The notes under the pieces: generated by a model
Databases searched by the model: none
Told to the model about the DNA's origin: nothing
Seen by the model: only the letters and a program-made list of their open reading frames with translations
Assembly: GCF_029953635.1 (NCBI RefSeq)
Contig: NZ_CP124543.1
Location: 4,195,455 to 4,259,454 of the forward strand
Length of the DNA: 64,000 bases
Direction: 5' to 3'
From: Halotia branconii CENA392
GTDB taxonomy: Bacteria > Cyanobacteriota > Cyanobacteriia > Cyanobacteriales > Nostocaceae
Part shown: positions 9,072 through 18,938 of the stretch, one piece after another
Layout: every line of letters starts with the position of its first letter
Numbering within the stretch: position 1 is the first letter of the stretch
Made by a program: the position numbers and the translations under genes

Positions 9072-10673
9072 ATGTTGTATAGACTACATTCCTGGCGGAC
9101 TATCTGGCGGCAAATATATCTATCCTCTGTATTTCCTTATGTCAGTTTGTTAATTTGGACACTGCCGTTATTGCTATTTAGTTCTGGACAGAATAGCTTG
9201 ATGGCACACGATGAAGGGCTGTACGCTTGGCGGGCGCGCCAAATGTTCGACTCTGGCGACTGGATAGCTCCTTGGGGTAATGTTCATCATAAAACCCCTG
9301 GCCCTTATTGGTTGATTGCTATTGCTTACAAGCTATTTGGTATTAGTGAAAACAGTGTGCGAATTACTAGCATAATTGCTGGTATTTTTAGCTTATTACT
9401 GGTATATGAAATCGGCAAAATTATACTGAGTAAAAAGTTAGGTTGGCTAGCTGCGGCGATTTTGAGTGTAGAGTTTCTCTGGCTGCAATATTGTCGCTTA
9501 GGCACACCTGATGTACCAATGATTTTTTTGATACTTTTAGCTATTTGGTCTTTAATCAAAGCTGAACTAAATTTTAAATATCGCTATTTGTGGAGTTTTA
9601 TTGCTGGTTTAAGTTTGAGTTTAGGCTTTTTAGTCAGAAGCTTTATGATTTTTTTGCCGATGATGGCTTTATTACCTTATTTAATTGGTGAACATCGCCG
9701 TCATCGTCATCTTGCTAACCCCATGTTGTATGTAGGATTTGCAATTGGATTAATTCCTACTTTGGGTTGGCTGTGGTTCAATTGGCTACGTTTTGGAAAT
9801 GCTAGTTTTGCAGAATTATTCAGGTTTGTTTTTCAATTGGGTACTCATGAACGTGGCGGCAATGGCATAATATTCTATTTTTGGAATGTACCAGCTAAAT
9901 CTTTCCCTTGGTCTTTGTTGAGTATTTTAGGTTTAGTTTTAGTATTTCGCCATCCCATTCCTCGTTACCATTTGCTATTAGCCGGCTTTCCGCTAGTGCT
10001 ATTTGCTGAACTGAGTATTTTTTCTACGCGCCTGTCTCACTATAGTCTTAGTCTTTATCCGTTTATCGCTTTTTTGGCTGCGGTTGGTTTAGATTGGTTA
10101 AGCAAAATTTACCAAAGAGGAATTACAAAAAATATTCCCCGTAATCTTAGTTATGCCTTTGGTGTATTGGGTGTTTTACTTTTGCTAGCAGGTATAGGTG
10201 TTTTTGTTTGGGGTGATGCTAAAATTCGTGACTATGCAATTCTGGGCTTGATTGTGGGATTGAGTTGGTTAATTTTACCTGCGGTATGGATTGCTCGTTA
10301 CCACTTGGGGATGAAGTTTTTTACAGCAAGATATTGGGTGGCTGGTTGGCTAATTCCCTGTTGGCTGGCTTTGGCTATAGCTGGTAATTTAGGCTTATTA
10401 GGTAATTATAATTCTGATGTTAAGACGTTTATTCAAAAACCTGCGATCGCCTCAATTGTGCAAACTCATCCTATCTACTTTGTACAAGTCGGTGGAAAAA
10501 CTGCTGTGTTGCTCAATTTTTATACTCCTGTTCATGGTAAAAAAGTAGACTCTATTTCTCAAGTTCCTGTCTTAAGCTATGCTTGGGTTTCTCCAGAAGA
10601 GGCGGCTAAATTATCAATACCTTACCGCGTTCTTGGTACTGTGCAGAAACATTTATTGATTCAAGTTATGTGA
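9072..10673 (+). CDS. membrane glycosyltransferase, GT39/ArnT-like
   Basis: The 533-residue protein has many membrane helices and the N-terminal loop signature of GT-C enzymes: 'MAHDEGLYAWRARQM' at about residue 44, with the Asp-Glu pair that forms the catalytic site in PMT/ArnT proteins. It is followed by 'HHKTPGPYWLIAIAYKLFG'. These enzymes move a sugar from a lipid-phosphate donor to protein or lipid A-like acceptors on the periplasmic face. No C-terminal PMT MIR domain is present. Donor and acceptor are unknown. The stop is followed by a GGGGCAT heptamer repeat. The gene lies 57 bp after the GST-like gene, on the same strand. Confidence 0.8.
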   Translation: MLYRLHSWRTIWRQIYLSSVFPYVSLLIWTLPLLLFSSGQNSLMAHDEGLYAWRARQMFDSGDWIAPWGNVHHKTPGPYWLIAIAYKLFGISENSVRITSIIAGIFSLLLVYEIGKIILSKKLGWLAAAILSVEFLWLQYCRLGTPDVPMIFLILLAIWSLIKAELNFKYRYLWSFIAGLSLSLGFLVRSFMIFLPMMALLPYLIGEHRRHRHLANPMLYVGFAIGLIPTLGWLWFNWLRFGNASFAELFRFVFQLGTHERGGNGIIFYFWNVPAKSFPWSLLSILGLVLVFRHPIPRYHLLLAGFPLVLFAELSIFSTRLSHYSLSLYPFIAFLAAVGLDWLSKIYQRGITKNIPRNLSYAFGVLGVLLLLAGIGVFVWGDAKIRDYAILGLIVGLSWLILPAVWIARYHLGMKFFTARYWVAGWLIPCWLALAIAGNLGLLGNYNSDVKTFIQKPAIASIVQTHPIYFVQVGGKTAVLLNFYTPVHGKKVDSISQVPVLSYAWVSPEEAAKLSIPYRVLGTVQKHLLIQVM

Positions 10674-10675
10674 GT

Positions 10676-10767
10676 TTGGGCATGGGGCATGGGGCGTGGG
10701 GCATGGGGCATCCCTTCTCTACGAGACGCTGCGCGAACGGCTGCGCTCAGGGCAAGTGGGCATGGGG
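10676..10767. repeat. heptamer tandem repeat (GGGGCAT) with embedded interspersed repeat
   Basis: Several copies of GGGGCAT/GGGGCGT surround an interspersed module (TCTACGAGACGCTGCGCGAA, then GCTGCGCTCAGGGCAAGTG). A related arrangement in the opposite orientation lies at 50375-50475. These are short tandemly repeated sequences of the type common between genes of heterocystous cyanobacteria. Confidence 0.75.
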
Positions 10768-10850
10768 CAAAAAATCTCAAGTTTGTCTTTCTTGCTAATA
10801 TGCAGCAATTTCGCTAGGATCAATATTACGTATGCTAAATAATTAGTTAA

Positions 10851-11318
10851 ATGATTGCTCAATCAGATCATTCATCAGGTTTAGAATCGTGGCAGCAAAA
10901 TCTAGCGCCATATAATTTGGGCTACAGAATCAAATTGCTCTCACAATTGCTCACTCGCAAGTTTACAGAGAGGCTAGAACCCTTTGGACTAACTCCATTT
11001 CACTGGCTAGTACTATGTTGTCTGTGGCAAGAAGATGGTTTACCAACTTCTTGTATTGGAGACAAACTCCAGCAAGTCGGAGGAACTTTAACAGGTGTTC
11101 TAGATCGGATGGAAGAACGCGGTTTAGTACGTCGAGAACGCGATTCACACGATCGCCGGATCTGGCGAATATGGTTAACTGATGCTGGTAAAGAACTAGA
11201 AGCAGTTTTGCCCCCAATTGCCGCCCAAATGCGCGATGCCGCAATGGATGGTATTTCTGCTGCTGATCGTGAACTTTTTTCGCAACTTCTCAATCAGGCG
11301 ATCGCTAACCTTTCCTAA
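10851..11318 (+). CDS. MarR-family transcriptional regulator
   Basis: The 155-residue protein has the MarR winged-helix layout. There is a dimerisation helix (GYRIKLLSQLLTRKF), a recognition region (IGDKLQQVGGTLTGVLDRMEERGLV) and a beta-wing with the conserved DxRxxR-like 'RERDSHDRRIWRIWLTDAG' at about residues 97-115. MarR proteins usually repress nearby efflux or stress genes and respond to small phenolic ligands. The MFS pump gene 412 bp downstream on the same strand is a plausible target, but no operator could be fixed. Confidence 0.9.
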   Translation: MIAQSDHSSGLESWQQNLAPYNLGYRIKLLSQLLTRKFTERLEPFGLTPFHWLVLCCLWQEDGLPTSCIGDKLQQVGGTLTGVLDRMEERGLVRRERDSHDRRIWRIWLTDAGKELEAVLPPIAAQMRDAAMDGISAADRELFSQLLNQAIANLS

Positions 11319-11730
11319 GACTATGCCATAATCACTCCATTGGGTGAAGTATTGTTGAGATGCTTTTGTAAGAATAATACGTATATAAAATAAACGATAT
11401 ATAAAAGACCATAAGCAAATATTAATTACTCTAATTAAATTTCTAATCAGGAATTGGGAATGTCTACAAAAAAATGTTCATGGAAAGTTAAGTAATACCA
11501 ACTTGCCTTAAAAAAAAATTCTGCTTTAATAACATCTCTCCACTTAGTAGTCTATCGCAGCAACTTTGCAAAGTTAATGTGAAAAAGTCCAGTTCTTTTC
11601 TTCCCCTGCTTCCCCTGCTTCCCCTACCTGCCTCCACCTGTCATTTTTGGGTTGACAGAGTACTAGGGGGGGTTGTAGCTACGTCGAAATGATATCTATA
11701 AAAGCATTACTGGTATAAAGTAAACCTTAC
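11319..11730. other. 412-bp intergenic region
   Basis: No coding frame is supported. The first 200 bp are AT-rich. At 11600-11665 there is a C-rich run (repeated CTTCCCCTG) followed by TGCCTCCACCTGTCATTTTT and GGTTGACAGA. That module recurs at about 25175-25208, so it is a dispersed repeat. The last 60 bp should hold the MFS gene promoter. Confidence 0.5.
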
Positions 11731-13008
11731 ATGAACAGACAAGCTATCCAGAAAGAATCGCTACTACCAGCATTAAGATCAAGAAACTACCGTTTGTTTT
11801 TTGTTGGACAAGGTATTTCCTTAATCGGGACATGGATGACACAACTGGCTACAATTTGGTTAGTTTATAACTTGACAAATTCCCCATTTATGTTGGGTGT
11901 TGTGGGATTTACCAGTCAAATTCCTAATTTCTTTTTAGCTCCCTTCGGCGGAGTATTTGTAGATCGTTTTTCTCGATATCGTACTTTAATTGGCACGCAA
12001 GTACTAGCCATGATTCAGTCGCTAACTTTAGCAGTGTTAGCGTTGAGTGGAGTCATTCAAATTTGGCACATCATAGCTTTAAGCTTATTTCAAGGATTTA
12101 TTAACGCTGTAGATTCACCTGCACGGCAAGCATTTGTACCAGAATTAATTGAGCGCAGAGAAGATTTAGCTAATGCGATCGCTATTAATTCTACGATGAT
12201 TAATGGGGCGCGATTAATTGGCCCAGCGATTGGGGGTTTACTTATCGCTAGTGTCGGAACTGCTTACTGTTTTTTAATTGATGGTTTGAGTTACATTGCC
12301 GTGATTACTTGTTTATTGGCAATGAAAATTCAACCTTGGAAATTTGCAGCCACTCAGGGTAATCCCTGGCAAAAAGTCAAAGAAGGATTTGTATATGCCT
12401 TTAGCTTTCCGCCAATTCGCGCCATCTTACTGCTATCATCTTTAGTGAGTTTGATGGGACTACAAAATACGATTCTTGTACCAGTTGTTGCAGAAGAAAT
12501 TCTCAAAGGAGATGCAAAAACTCTGGGATTTTTAATGGCAGCATCAGGAGTTGGAGCTTTATCAGGTGGTATTTATCTAGCTACACGGCGAACAATCTTA
12601 GGAATTGGTAAGTTGATTAGTTTAGCACCAGCTATTTTAGGAATTGGTTTAATTGCTTTTGCTTTATCTCGATTTTTACCTTTTTCATTATTTACAATGC
12701 TGTTTGTAGGTTTAGGAACAATTCTTCAAATTGCCGCTAGTAATACCTTTTTACAAACAATTGTTGAGGAAGATAAACGTGGAAGATTGATGAGCTTGTA
12801 TACAATGGCATTTTTGGGAATGATGCCCGTGGGTAATTTATTAGGAGGAATATTAGCAAGTCACATTGGGGCTGCTAATACTTTAATTATTGACGGAGTA
12901 GCTTGTTTAATCGGATCTATAATTTTTAGTAGACAGTTGCCTAATTTAAAACAAATGGTTCTACCAATTTATGAACAAAAAGGAATATTAATCACCAGAA
13001 AAACTTAA
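11731..13008 (+). CDS. MFS transporter, EntS-like (MFS_3) family
   Basis: The 425-residue membrane protein has about twelve hydrophobic helices and the MFS_3 pattern. The N-terminal 'LRSRNYRLFFVGQGISLIGTWMTQLATIWLVYNLT' region is typical. The loop 2-3 motif is 'GGVFVDRFSRYR' (about residue 73), and 'DSPARQAFVPELI' follows (about residue 130). Characterised relatives export siderophores (EntS), macrolides or other small molecules. The substrate here is not known. It stands alone, with the MarR gene upstream on the same strand as a possible regulator. Confidence 0.85.
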   Translation: MNRQAIQKESLLPALRSRNYRLFFVGQGISLIGTWMTQLATIWLVYNLTNSPFMLGVVGFTSQIPNFFLAPFGGVFVDRFSRYRTLIGTQVLAMIQSLTLAVLALSGVIQIWHIIALSLFQGFINAVDSPARQAFVPELIERREDLANAIAINSTMINGARLIGPAIGGLLIASVGTAYCFLIDGLSYIAVITCLLAMKIQPWKFAATQGNPWQKVKEGFVYAFSFPPIRAILLLSSLVSLMGLQNTILVPVVAEEILKGDAKTLGFLMAASGVGALSGGIYLATRRTILGIGKLISLAPAILGIGLIAFALSRFLPFSLFTMLFVGLGTILQIAASNTFLQTIVEEDKRGRLMSLYTMAFLGMMPVGNLLGGILASHIGAANTLIIDGVACLIGSIIFSRQLPNLKQMVLPIYEQKGILITRKT

Positions 13009-13315
13009 AATAATTATTATATTGATCAGTAAAATTTAGCTCTAATACCATTTTTTTGTGAAGCTGCGCCCAACTCTTTTAAACTCTTATCTTGACGTTC
13101 TTGGCGGTAGCTTGCGGCAAGCCGCTTTGCGTCTACGTTTTTAACGTGAGACTCCAACCGAAACAGAGGCGCACGTATTTATAAAGCGCATCTTTATACA
13201 GAATTATTACTACTACGAACTTATCAAGTGTTACAGGTTAACATTTAAGTAGTAGGTACGGGAAATAAGGAAAAAGAAATGCTGTTTTCCCTATTTCCCA
13301 ATCATTGCAAAATCT
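13009..13315. other. 307-bp convergent intergenic region with a dispersed repeat
   Basis: It lies between two converging genes. It contains a GC-richer segment (GCTTGCGGCAAGCCGCTTTGC, self-complementary GCGGCAAGCCGC-like core) around 13105-13135. At about 13184-13210 there is GCGCATCTTTATACAGAATT, close to a sequence at about 45198-45225. No gene or clear terminator was found. Confidence 0.45.
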
Positions 13316-16039
13316 CTATTGCAACTTACTTAAAATCATACTGACATCAACAGCTAACTTTTGACCCAACTTCAGTAATTGATTGCACTGATTACTATCT
13401 TCTTCATTAGCAACACTAGTCAGACACAAAGGCATAATTTGACTATGCAGACAGCTAAAGTATAGCTCTTGCGATCGCTCTAGGGAGATACCAACATTTA
13501 GCTGATACCCAACATCAATAAATCGTTCAAATAGTTGGATATCTGCATGAAAACTACCATTAGCGTCATGCAACAATTGCCAAAGCGATCGCGCAATTAA
13601 TTGTTCTAACATTTGCTTGGCTTCGGGAACATTCAGCCGACAACGCAGATGTTTGGCCTCAGTGGCGATCGCTTCTAATTCTACAATATGATTCCAACAC
13701 AATTGAGGTTCAGTGATATCTTGCTCTAGCGATCGCAATGTCATCATACAGCGATAACCCAAAGCAATTTCTGCTGCCACCTGCAACTCTTGGGGTACTT
13801 CTAGTCCATCGCGGTGAAACGCCATCAGTACGCCATAATTTTCTCTATATGCCTGGGTATATAATTGGTCTAACCGTGTCAAGGTTTCTTGACTAATTAA
13901 CCGCATAATTCGATGGCGTTCTTCAGTAAAGAGATTCTGCAAACTAAAAGCTTCTTCTCCAAATAGCTGCGTCATTACCAAGATAGAGTGAGCTGCACTC
14001 GCTTGTTGCAGCGCCTCAAACAGCTTTTCTTTGAGTTGGGTGTAGTCACGTCGTCCCATAAATTGTTGAATGCAACAGTGAAAATCCCAGCCTCCCAAAT
14101 GGAGAACGGCAAACACTAAATGTTCGCTTTCCCAAGTAATTTCTGACACCATTTTTAAGTGTCCTACAACCAAAGTTAGCGATCCCATGCGTTGTAGCTG
14201 GTAATCTAACTCATTGGCAGTGTAGCAATAAACTCGCTTTTGGTAAGGCTGAGGATTTTGACTAGTAGCATTTTCTCTAGAGATGAAATTGCGCGTTTCT
14301 GCTGGCTGATAATTACTAAACAGTGAAGTAATAGCGTAATGCGCTGCAACTTGTTTAAAGCCTATCTGAGCAGTTAGTACCAATTGGCGATAAATTTCCG
14401 CACCATGCTGGAAACTCTCAACATTACTAGGGGCTAAACCCAAATGTTTGAGGAAACCTTTTTCTAGTTGTACACCCGCCACATCTCCGGCTAATTCTAA
14501 AGCACGGGCGGCGTAACGCAGAATCTGCGTTCCCTCTGGACGAGAAATTTCTTCAAAAAACCATCCGCAGCTAGTGAACATTAATAAAGCGTGACGCTGC
14601 ATTTCTAATAAGCGCAGAGCGTCTACTTGTTCGGCTGCTGTGAGTTTGTGGGTTTGATGACAAGACAGGAAACGGCTAACATTGTCAGTAGAGCGATCGC
14701 GCAATACTTGAATATATTCGTCTCTTGCTTGCCAGGGATCATTAAAAAGTTGTTTGCCACATTCTTCATACACTTCTATTAATTGATCCCGCAGCCAGTT
14801 TAAAGCATCTCGTAGAGGTCGCCGCCATTTTTGATGCCATACACCGCCTTCACCACCACAACCACAATCATCTTGCCATCTATCTACACCGTGAGCGCAA
14901 CTCCAGGCTGTAACTGACTTTAATTCTACTTCCCAAGTAGGAGGATTAAGGCTGAGGTAGTGGGCAAAGTTTGTCACCGTCCAACCATGCTGGGGAAACT
15001 CATTAATAAAAGCGTAGGCTAAAGTTTTTTCAGTTCCTTTCTTGTGGTGTCCAAAGGTTTCGCCATCTGTAGCCACAGAAATTAATTGTGCTGGACGATG
15101 ATCCCCGCGCACAGCCGAACCAATACGTCCAGCGAAGTGATGAGAGTTATAAACAACATCACTAAAACCCATGTCTCTTGAAATCGGACCATCGTAGAAG
15201 AAGATATCGATGTAAGGACGGGAGTCATCATCACTTCCATTTCCTTCATTGATGGTGCTGAGGGGTGAAGATGAATTGCTGAGTGTAGGCTTTAGATAAC
15301 AGCGATAAGGACGTGTGGGATCAATTTGACTGCCACCAACTTCATGCCATTCCGGTTGAGAATGATCTGGGGTAGGTAGGAGACGACAACGCTTGGCTTG
15401 AGATGGTGCAAGGATAATAAAGCGAATCCCTTCAGTAACTAAAGCTTCTAGAGTGGCATAGTCTACGCCAGCTTCAGCTAACCATATACCTGCGGGATCA
15501 CGTCCAAAGCGAGAACGGAAATCTTCTTTACCCCAGCGAATTTGGGTATATTTATCACGCTCGTTAGCTAGGGGCATGATGATGTGATTATATACTTGCG
15601 CGATCGCGTTGCCGTGACCTTGCAAACGCTGACAACTTTTGGTGTCTGCTTCAATAATCCGCTGATAAACTTCCATATCATGGCGCTCTAGCCATGACAT
15701 CAGCGTTGGGCCAATATTAAAGCTGAAATACTCGTAATTATTCACGATCCCCACTACCTCGCCTCGGTCATTTAAGACTCTGGCAAAGGCATTGGGACGA
15801 TAACATTCCGAGTGGATGCGCTCATTCCAATCATGGAAAGGTGCAGCACCGGGTTGGCGTTCAATCGCGTCGAGATAAGGATTTTCCCGTGGTGGCTGGT
15901 AAAAGTGTCCATGTACCGTTACATAAACACCATTCGCTTGGTTCACGGGATCGCTTTGGTGAGTATCTTTATCAGTATCAATTAAATTTGATGTAAATGT
16001 TGAGCCAGAACTAGCTGGCATTTCAGCAGCAGAAGTCAT
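13316..16039 (-). CDS. GH57-family protein with DUF3536 domain
   Basis: The 907-residue protein starts, after about 35 low-complexity residues, with 'VYVTVHGHFYQPPRENPYLDAI', the GH57 N-terminal signature. The likely catalytic pair is visible: Glu in 'GIWLAEAGVD' (about residue 193) and Asp in 'SVATDGETFGHH' (about residue 325). The C-terminal half corresponds to DUF3536. GH57 enzymes are retaining alpha-glucan hydrolases or transferases (amylopullulanase, branching enzyme), but this DUF3536 branch has no firmly established substrate, so glucan metabolism is an inference. It begins with an ATG preceded by a spacer of about 500 bp and ends near a repeat-rich spacer; it is probably monocistronic. 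Confidence 0.85.
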   Translation of the reverse strand: MTSAAEMPASSGSTFTSNLIDTDKDTHQSDPVNQANGVYVTVHGHFYQPPRENPYLDAIERQPGAAPFHDWNERIHSECYRPNAFARVLNDRGEVVGIVNNYEYFSFNIGPTLMSWLERHDMEVYQRIIEADTKSCQRLQGHGNAIAQVYNHIIMPLANERDKYTQIRWGKEDFRSRFGRDPAGIWLAEAGVDYATLEALVTEGIRFIILAPSQAKRCRLLPTPDHSQPEWHEVGGSQIDPTRPYRCYLKPTLSNSSSPLSTINEGNGSDDDSRPYIDIFFYDGPISRDMGFSDVVYNSHHFAGRIGSAVRGDHRPAQLISVATDGETFGHHKKGTEKTLAYAFINEFPQHGWTVTNFAHYLSLNPPTWEVELKSVTAWSCAHGVDRWQDDCGCGGEGGVWHQKWRRPLRDALNWLRDQLIEVYEECGKQLFNDPWQARDEYIQVLRDRSTDNVSRFLSCHQTHKLTAAEQVDALRLLEMQRHALLMFTSCGWFFEEISRPEGTQILRYAARALELAGDVAGVQLEKGFLKHLGLAPSNVESFQHGAEIYRQLVLTAQIGFKQVAAHYAITSLFSNYQPAETRNFISRENATSQNPQPYQKRVYCYTANELDYQLQRMGSLTLVVGHLKMVSEITWESEHLVFAVLHLGGWDFHCCIQQFMGRRDYTQLKEKLFEALQQASAAHSILVMTQLFGEEAFSLQNLFTEERHRIMRLISQETLTRLDQLYTQAYRENYGVLMAFHRDGLEVPQELQVAAEIALGYRCMMTLRSLEQDITEPQLCWNHIVELEAIATEAKHLRCRLNVPEAKQMLEQLIARSLWQLLHDANGSFHADIQLFERFIDVGYQLNVGISLERSQELYFSCLHSQIMPLCLTSVANEEDSNQCNQLLKLGQKLAVDVSMILSKLQ

Positions 16040-16546
16040 GTATATTTATCCAAAACAAAAAACTTGTATTTGTGCCGAAAACATTGTATTTAAACCTTTC
16101 TACAGAGGTTTGAACCCAAATTCCGGTATATATGAAAACTATGTGTATAGAATATCAAATCTCCGAGAAAGCTGCCTTACTAGAGTGGGAAATCTGCGTT
16201 ATCGCACAGCGCTTTCCTACAGGCTCGAAATCATCAGCCATTGACTAAACACCTCAATTAGGGGTTTTCTCTTTGGCAGTGTCAATAAAAATTTAATTGT
16301 CTTTATAATACATTAAATTCGATTATTGAGATCAAATTTCGGCTATAACTGACATTTTTGCTAAGAAAGATTGCAAAAGCTCCATAAATTGCAATTTTGT
16401 TTTACACATCTCGTACAAGTGAACAGTATAATCTCTCGATGGATTCATGGACAGTTGAGAGTATCCTAGAGTCTGGTTGTAAACCCCTCAAATATCCTAA
16501 TAGATCACAGACATCTGTGAATGGTACTCTCAAATTAAGGTAGCAA
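16040..16546. other. 507-bp divergent intergenic region
   Basis: It lies between the divergently transcribed GH57 and cax genes. Short frames here lack coding features. From 16425 to 16546 there are paired short repeats (GAGAGTATCC, then GGTACTCTCAAA) that could form a weak stem before the cax start. Promoters for both genes must lie here but I cannot place them. Confidence 0.4.
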
Positions 16547-17638
16547 ATGTCCGGTAAAAATGCTCTTTTTCTAGTTTTCTTACTGTTTATCCCAGTTTCT
16601 TTAGTAGCCCACTTTTTGCAGTGGGGAGACTTAATAGTTTTTATCACAGCTGGTTTAGCAATTCTGCCCTTAGCAGCCTGGATGGGTACAGCCACAGAAG
16701 AAATTGCTGTAGTAGTTGGGCCAACATTGGGAGGATTATTAAACGCCACCTTTGGCAATGCAACAGAACTGATTATAGCTTTAATTGCCCTGAATGCGGG
16801 GCTAGTTAATGTCGTCAAAGCCAGTATCACCGGATCAATTATCAGTAACTTATTACTGGTGATGGGTTTTTCTATGCTGTTAGGCGGACTGCGCTACAAA
16901 GAACAGACATTTCAGTCGATTGTGGCGCGAGTAAATGCTTCGTCGATGAATTTGGCGGTAATTGCTATGTTGCTACCAACGGCGGTAAATTACACCTCCA
17001 TTGGAATTAACGAAAAAACTCTGCAAAATTTATCTCTTGCCGTTGCAGTCGTGCTAATTGTAGTCTACGTTCTCACACTGCTATTTTCGATGAAAACTCA
17101 CGCCTATTTATATGATGTGGGTGTAGCAGAAATTGAAGCAGAAGAAACGCCTCATACCAAACCCAATATTTGGCTGTGGAGTGGTGTGCTGTTAGGATGC
17201 ACCTTATTAGTGGCACTAGAATCTGAATTATTGGTCGATACTTTAGAATTGGCTACGTCCCAGCTAGGTTTAACATCGCTGTTTACAGGGGTAATCTTAG
17301 TTCCCATTGTCGGTAACGCCGCTGAACACGCTACAGCCGTAAGTGTAGCCATGAAAGATAAGATGGATCTTTCTGTATCCGTGGCAGTGGGATCAAGTTT
17401 GCAGATAGCTTTATTTGTTGCTCCTGTTTTAGTAATCGCAGGATGGATAATGGGTCAACCAATGGATTTGGATTTTAACCCTTTTGAATTAGTGGCTGTG
17501 ACTGTATCAGTATTGATTGCCAATAGCATTAGTTCAGATGGTAAATCCAATTGGTTAGAAGGCACTTTACTATTAGCCGCCTACATTGTACTGGGTTTTG
17601 CTTTTTACTTTCATCCAGTCATCGAAGGTATTGGGTAG
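16547..17638 (+). CDS. cax: calcium/proton exchanger (CAX family)
   Basis: The 363-residue membrane protein has about eleven hydrophobic helices and the two alpha-repeat signatures of cation/H+ exchangers. GNATELIIALIAL (about residue 70) is in the first half and GNAAEHATAVSVAMKDKMDLSVSVAVGSSLQ (about residue 258) in the second. The two glutamates in these motifs are the transport carboxylates. The family exports Ca2+ in exchange for H+ and helps with salt and alkaline stress. Length is normal for bacterial CAX. The gene is followed by a HIP1-containing inverted repeat and shows no operon partner. Confidence 0.92.
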   Translation: MSGKNALFLVFLLFIPVSLVAHFLQWGDLIVFITAGLAILPLAAWMGTATEEIAVVVGPTLGGLLNATFGNATELIIALIALNAGLVNVVKASITGSIISNLLLVMGFSMLLGGLRYKEQTFQSIVARVNASSMNLAVIAMLLPTAVNYTSIGINEKTLQNLSLAVAVVLIVVYVLTLLFSMKTHAYLYDVGVAEIEAEETPHTKPNIWLWSGVLLGCTLLVALESELLVDTLELATSQLGLTSLFTGVILVPIVGNAAEHATAVSVAMKDKMDLSVSVAVGSSLQIALFVAPVLVIAGWIMGQPMDLDFNPFELVAVTVSVLIANSISSDGKSNWLEGTLLLAAYIVLGFAFYFHPVIEGIG

Positions 17639-17642
17639 TATA

Positions 17643-17692
17643 GCAGCGATCGCTTTTTAGTTTAATAGAGAGCGATCGCTTTCTGCTCAAGC
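17643..17692. terminator. possible hairpin made of two HIP1 octamers after cax
   Basis: AGCGATCGCT occurs twice (17645 and 17671 region), 16 nt apart, and each copy is followed by a T-rich stretch. Because the octamer is self-complementary, the two copies can pair into a stem. This may act as a terminator or may just be clustered HIP1 sites. Confidence 0.4.
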
Positions 17693-17930
17693 TTGAGTAA
17701 TCAAATGAAATGGCAAATTGGAAATACAAAAATCTTACCTATAGATATACTGCTTAAGGTAGAATAAATTTTCTCTAATCTAGAGTTTATTGTTGACAGG
17801 ATAAATACAGAAAGCAGGACAACAAGTGGATCATTTATCCACTCTTTCAGCAATCACTGATGATTGTCATCAAATGGTGGCAATTTATTGATTTGTCAAT
17901 ACACACCATTCCGGAATTACGGCAATTTTT

Positions 17931-18650
17931 TTGTCAAAGGAAATATGGGTGTTAGTAACATCAAATGCAATGAATGATATTGTCCTGCTGATGACAGGTG
18001 TGTTGATCGCAAAACAACCATCTCCCTCCAATTTACTCAATCAGCCTGTGATTCAGCTAGATGATGGCCTGCAAAAGCCCCCAAAGAGTCACTTATATCA
18101 GGTATATCAGGTTCCAACTTCTAAAATTGCGCCACCTGAATTTATACAATCAGCTGAAAATTTCCCAGCTAATCGATTAGCGATTAAGCCTGAGTATTCC
18201 AAAACTCTAATGAGTAAGACAGATAAAAATCTTGTCAAAGACTTATATAGCTTAACTGAGTTCCAACATTTCCAGCCTGTAAAGGTGAAGTTTCCTAGTG
18301 AACAACGCCTAATAGCTCAACAAAGTCGTGACAAAATCGTTGTTACAAAATTTCAAGGGATACGTTTTTCTAATAAACAACGTTTAATAGCTCAACAAAT
18401 TGATGACGACATTGTTGTTGCCAAAAATCCCAGGTTTAGTAATCCTACTGTACCAACTCTACGTTTTAATAGTTCAGGTCTTGCTGTCAGAATATTGCAA
18501 CGGTTATTAGTTGCTAACGGTTATGCTATTCGAGTTGATGGAGTATTTGGGGCGCTAACAGAGACTGCTGTTAAGGCATTTCAAAACCAGCAAAATTTGG
18601 CTGTAGATGGCATAGTAGGGCCGAGAACTTGGCATTCTTTGACAAGATAG
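17931..18650 (+). CDS. peptidoglycan-binding (PG_binding_1) domain protein
   Basis: This is a frame of up to 239 residues. The C-terminal 62 residues form a PG_binding_1 domain: 'SSGLAVRILQRLLVANGY' then 'VDGVFGALTETAVKAFQ' and 'LAVDGIVGPRTWHSL'. The middle is low in complexity and contains two similar segments ending RLIAQQ, an internal duplication. The TTG at 17931 gives a long N-terminus; an ATG at 17970 would start with a short hydrophobic segment (IVLLMTGVLI), so it is a plausible alternative start and export signal. It probably binds the cell wall. No catalytic domain is visible. Confidence 0.75.
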   Translation: MSKEIWVLVTSNAMNDIVLLMTGVLIAKQPSPSNLLNQPVIQLDDGLQKPPKSHLYQVYQVPTSKIAPPEFIQSAENFPANRLAIKPEYSKTLMSKTDKNLVKDLYSLTEFQHFQPVKVKFPSEQRLIAQQSRDKIVVTKFQGIRFSNKQRLIAQQIDDDIVVAKNPRFSNPTVPTLRFNSSGLAVRILQRLLVANGYAIRVDGVFGALTETAVKAFQNQQNLAVDGIVGPRTWHSLTR

Positions 18651-18938
18651 TAACTTTATGGGTATGGGACATGGGAAAGAGGCAGAGGGGCAGGGAGCAG
18701 GGAGACAAGGAGAGAAGTGCGGTCTTGGGGTCTCACGCCAGTCGCCTCAAGTCGGGAAACCCGCCCACGGCGCTGGCTCCCCAAGTGGAGCAACTTTGGG
18801 AGAAAGAGGTAATTTTTCTTCATCCCCCGGTCACTGAGCGATTTGTACTGAGTTTAGCCTGAGCGTAGCCGAAGGGCGTAGTCGAAGTAAGCCGAAGTAA
18901 GTCGAAGTGCTGCTCCCTGCTCCCTTACCTCTTTTTGA
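18651..18938. repeat. repeat-filled spacer between two converging genes
   Basis: It contains a GGGAGCAGGGAGACAAGGAG purine run, then a GTCTCACGCCAGTCGCCTCA and GTCGGGAAACCCGCC module, and a run of GCCGAAG/GTCGAAG units (18845-18910). The last module is the reverse complement of the TTCGGCTTACTTCG repeats at 23997 and 25347. No gene is supported. Confidence 0.7.

Noticed and set aside
10963..11293. Minus-strand frames inside the marR gene
   Set aside because: They lie wholly within a clear MarR gene and have biased, low-complexity composition.
16038..16244. 68-residue frame upstream of the GH57 gene
   Set aside because: No ribosome-binding site or recognisable domain, and it overlaps the start region of the divergent gene.
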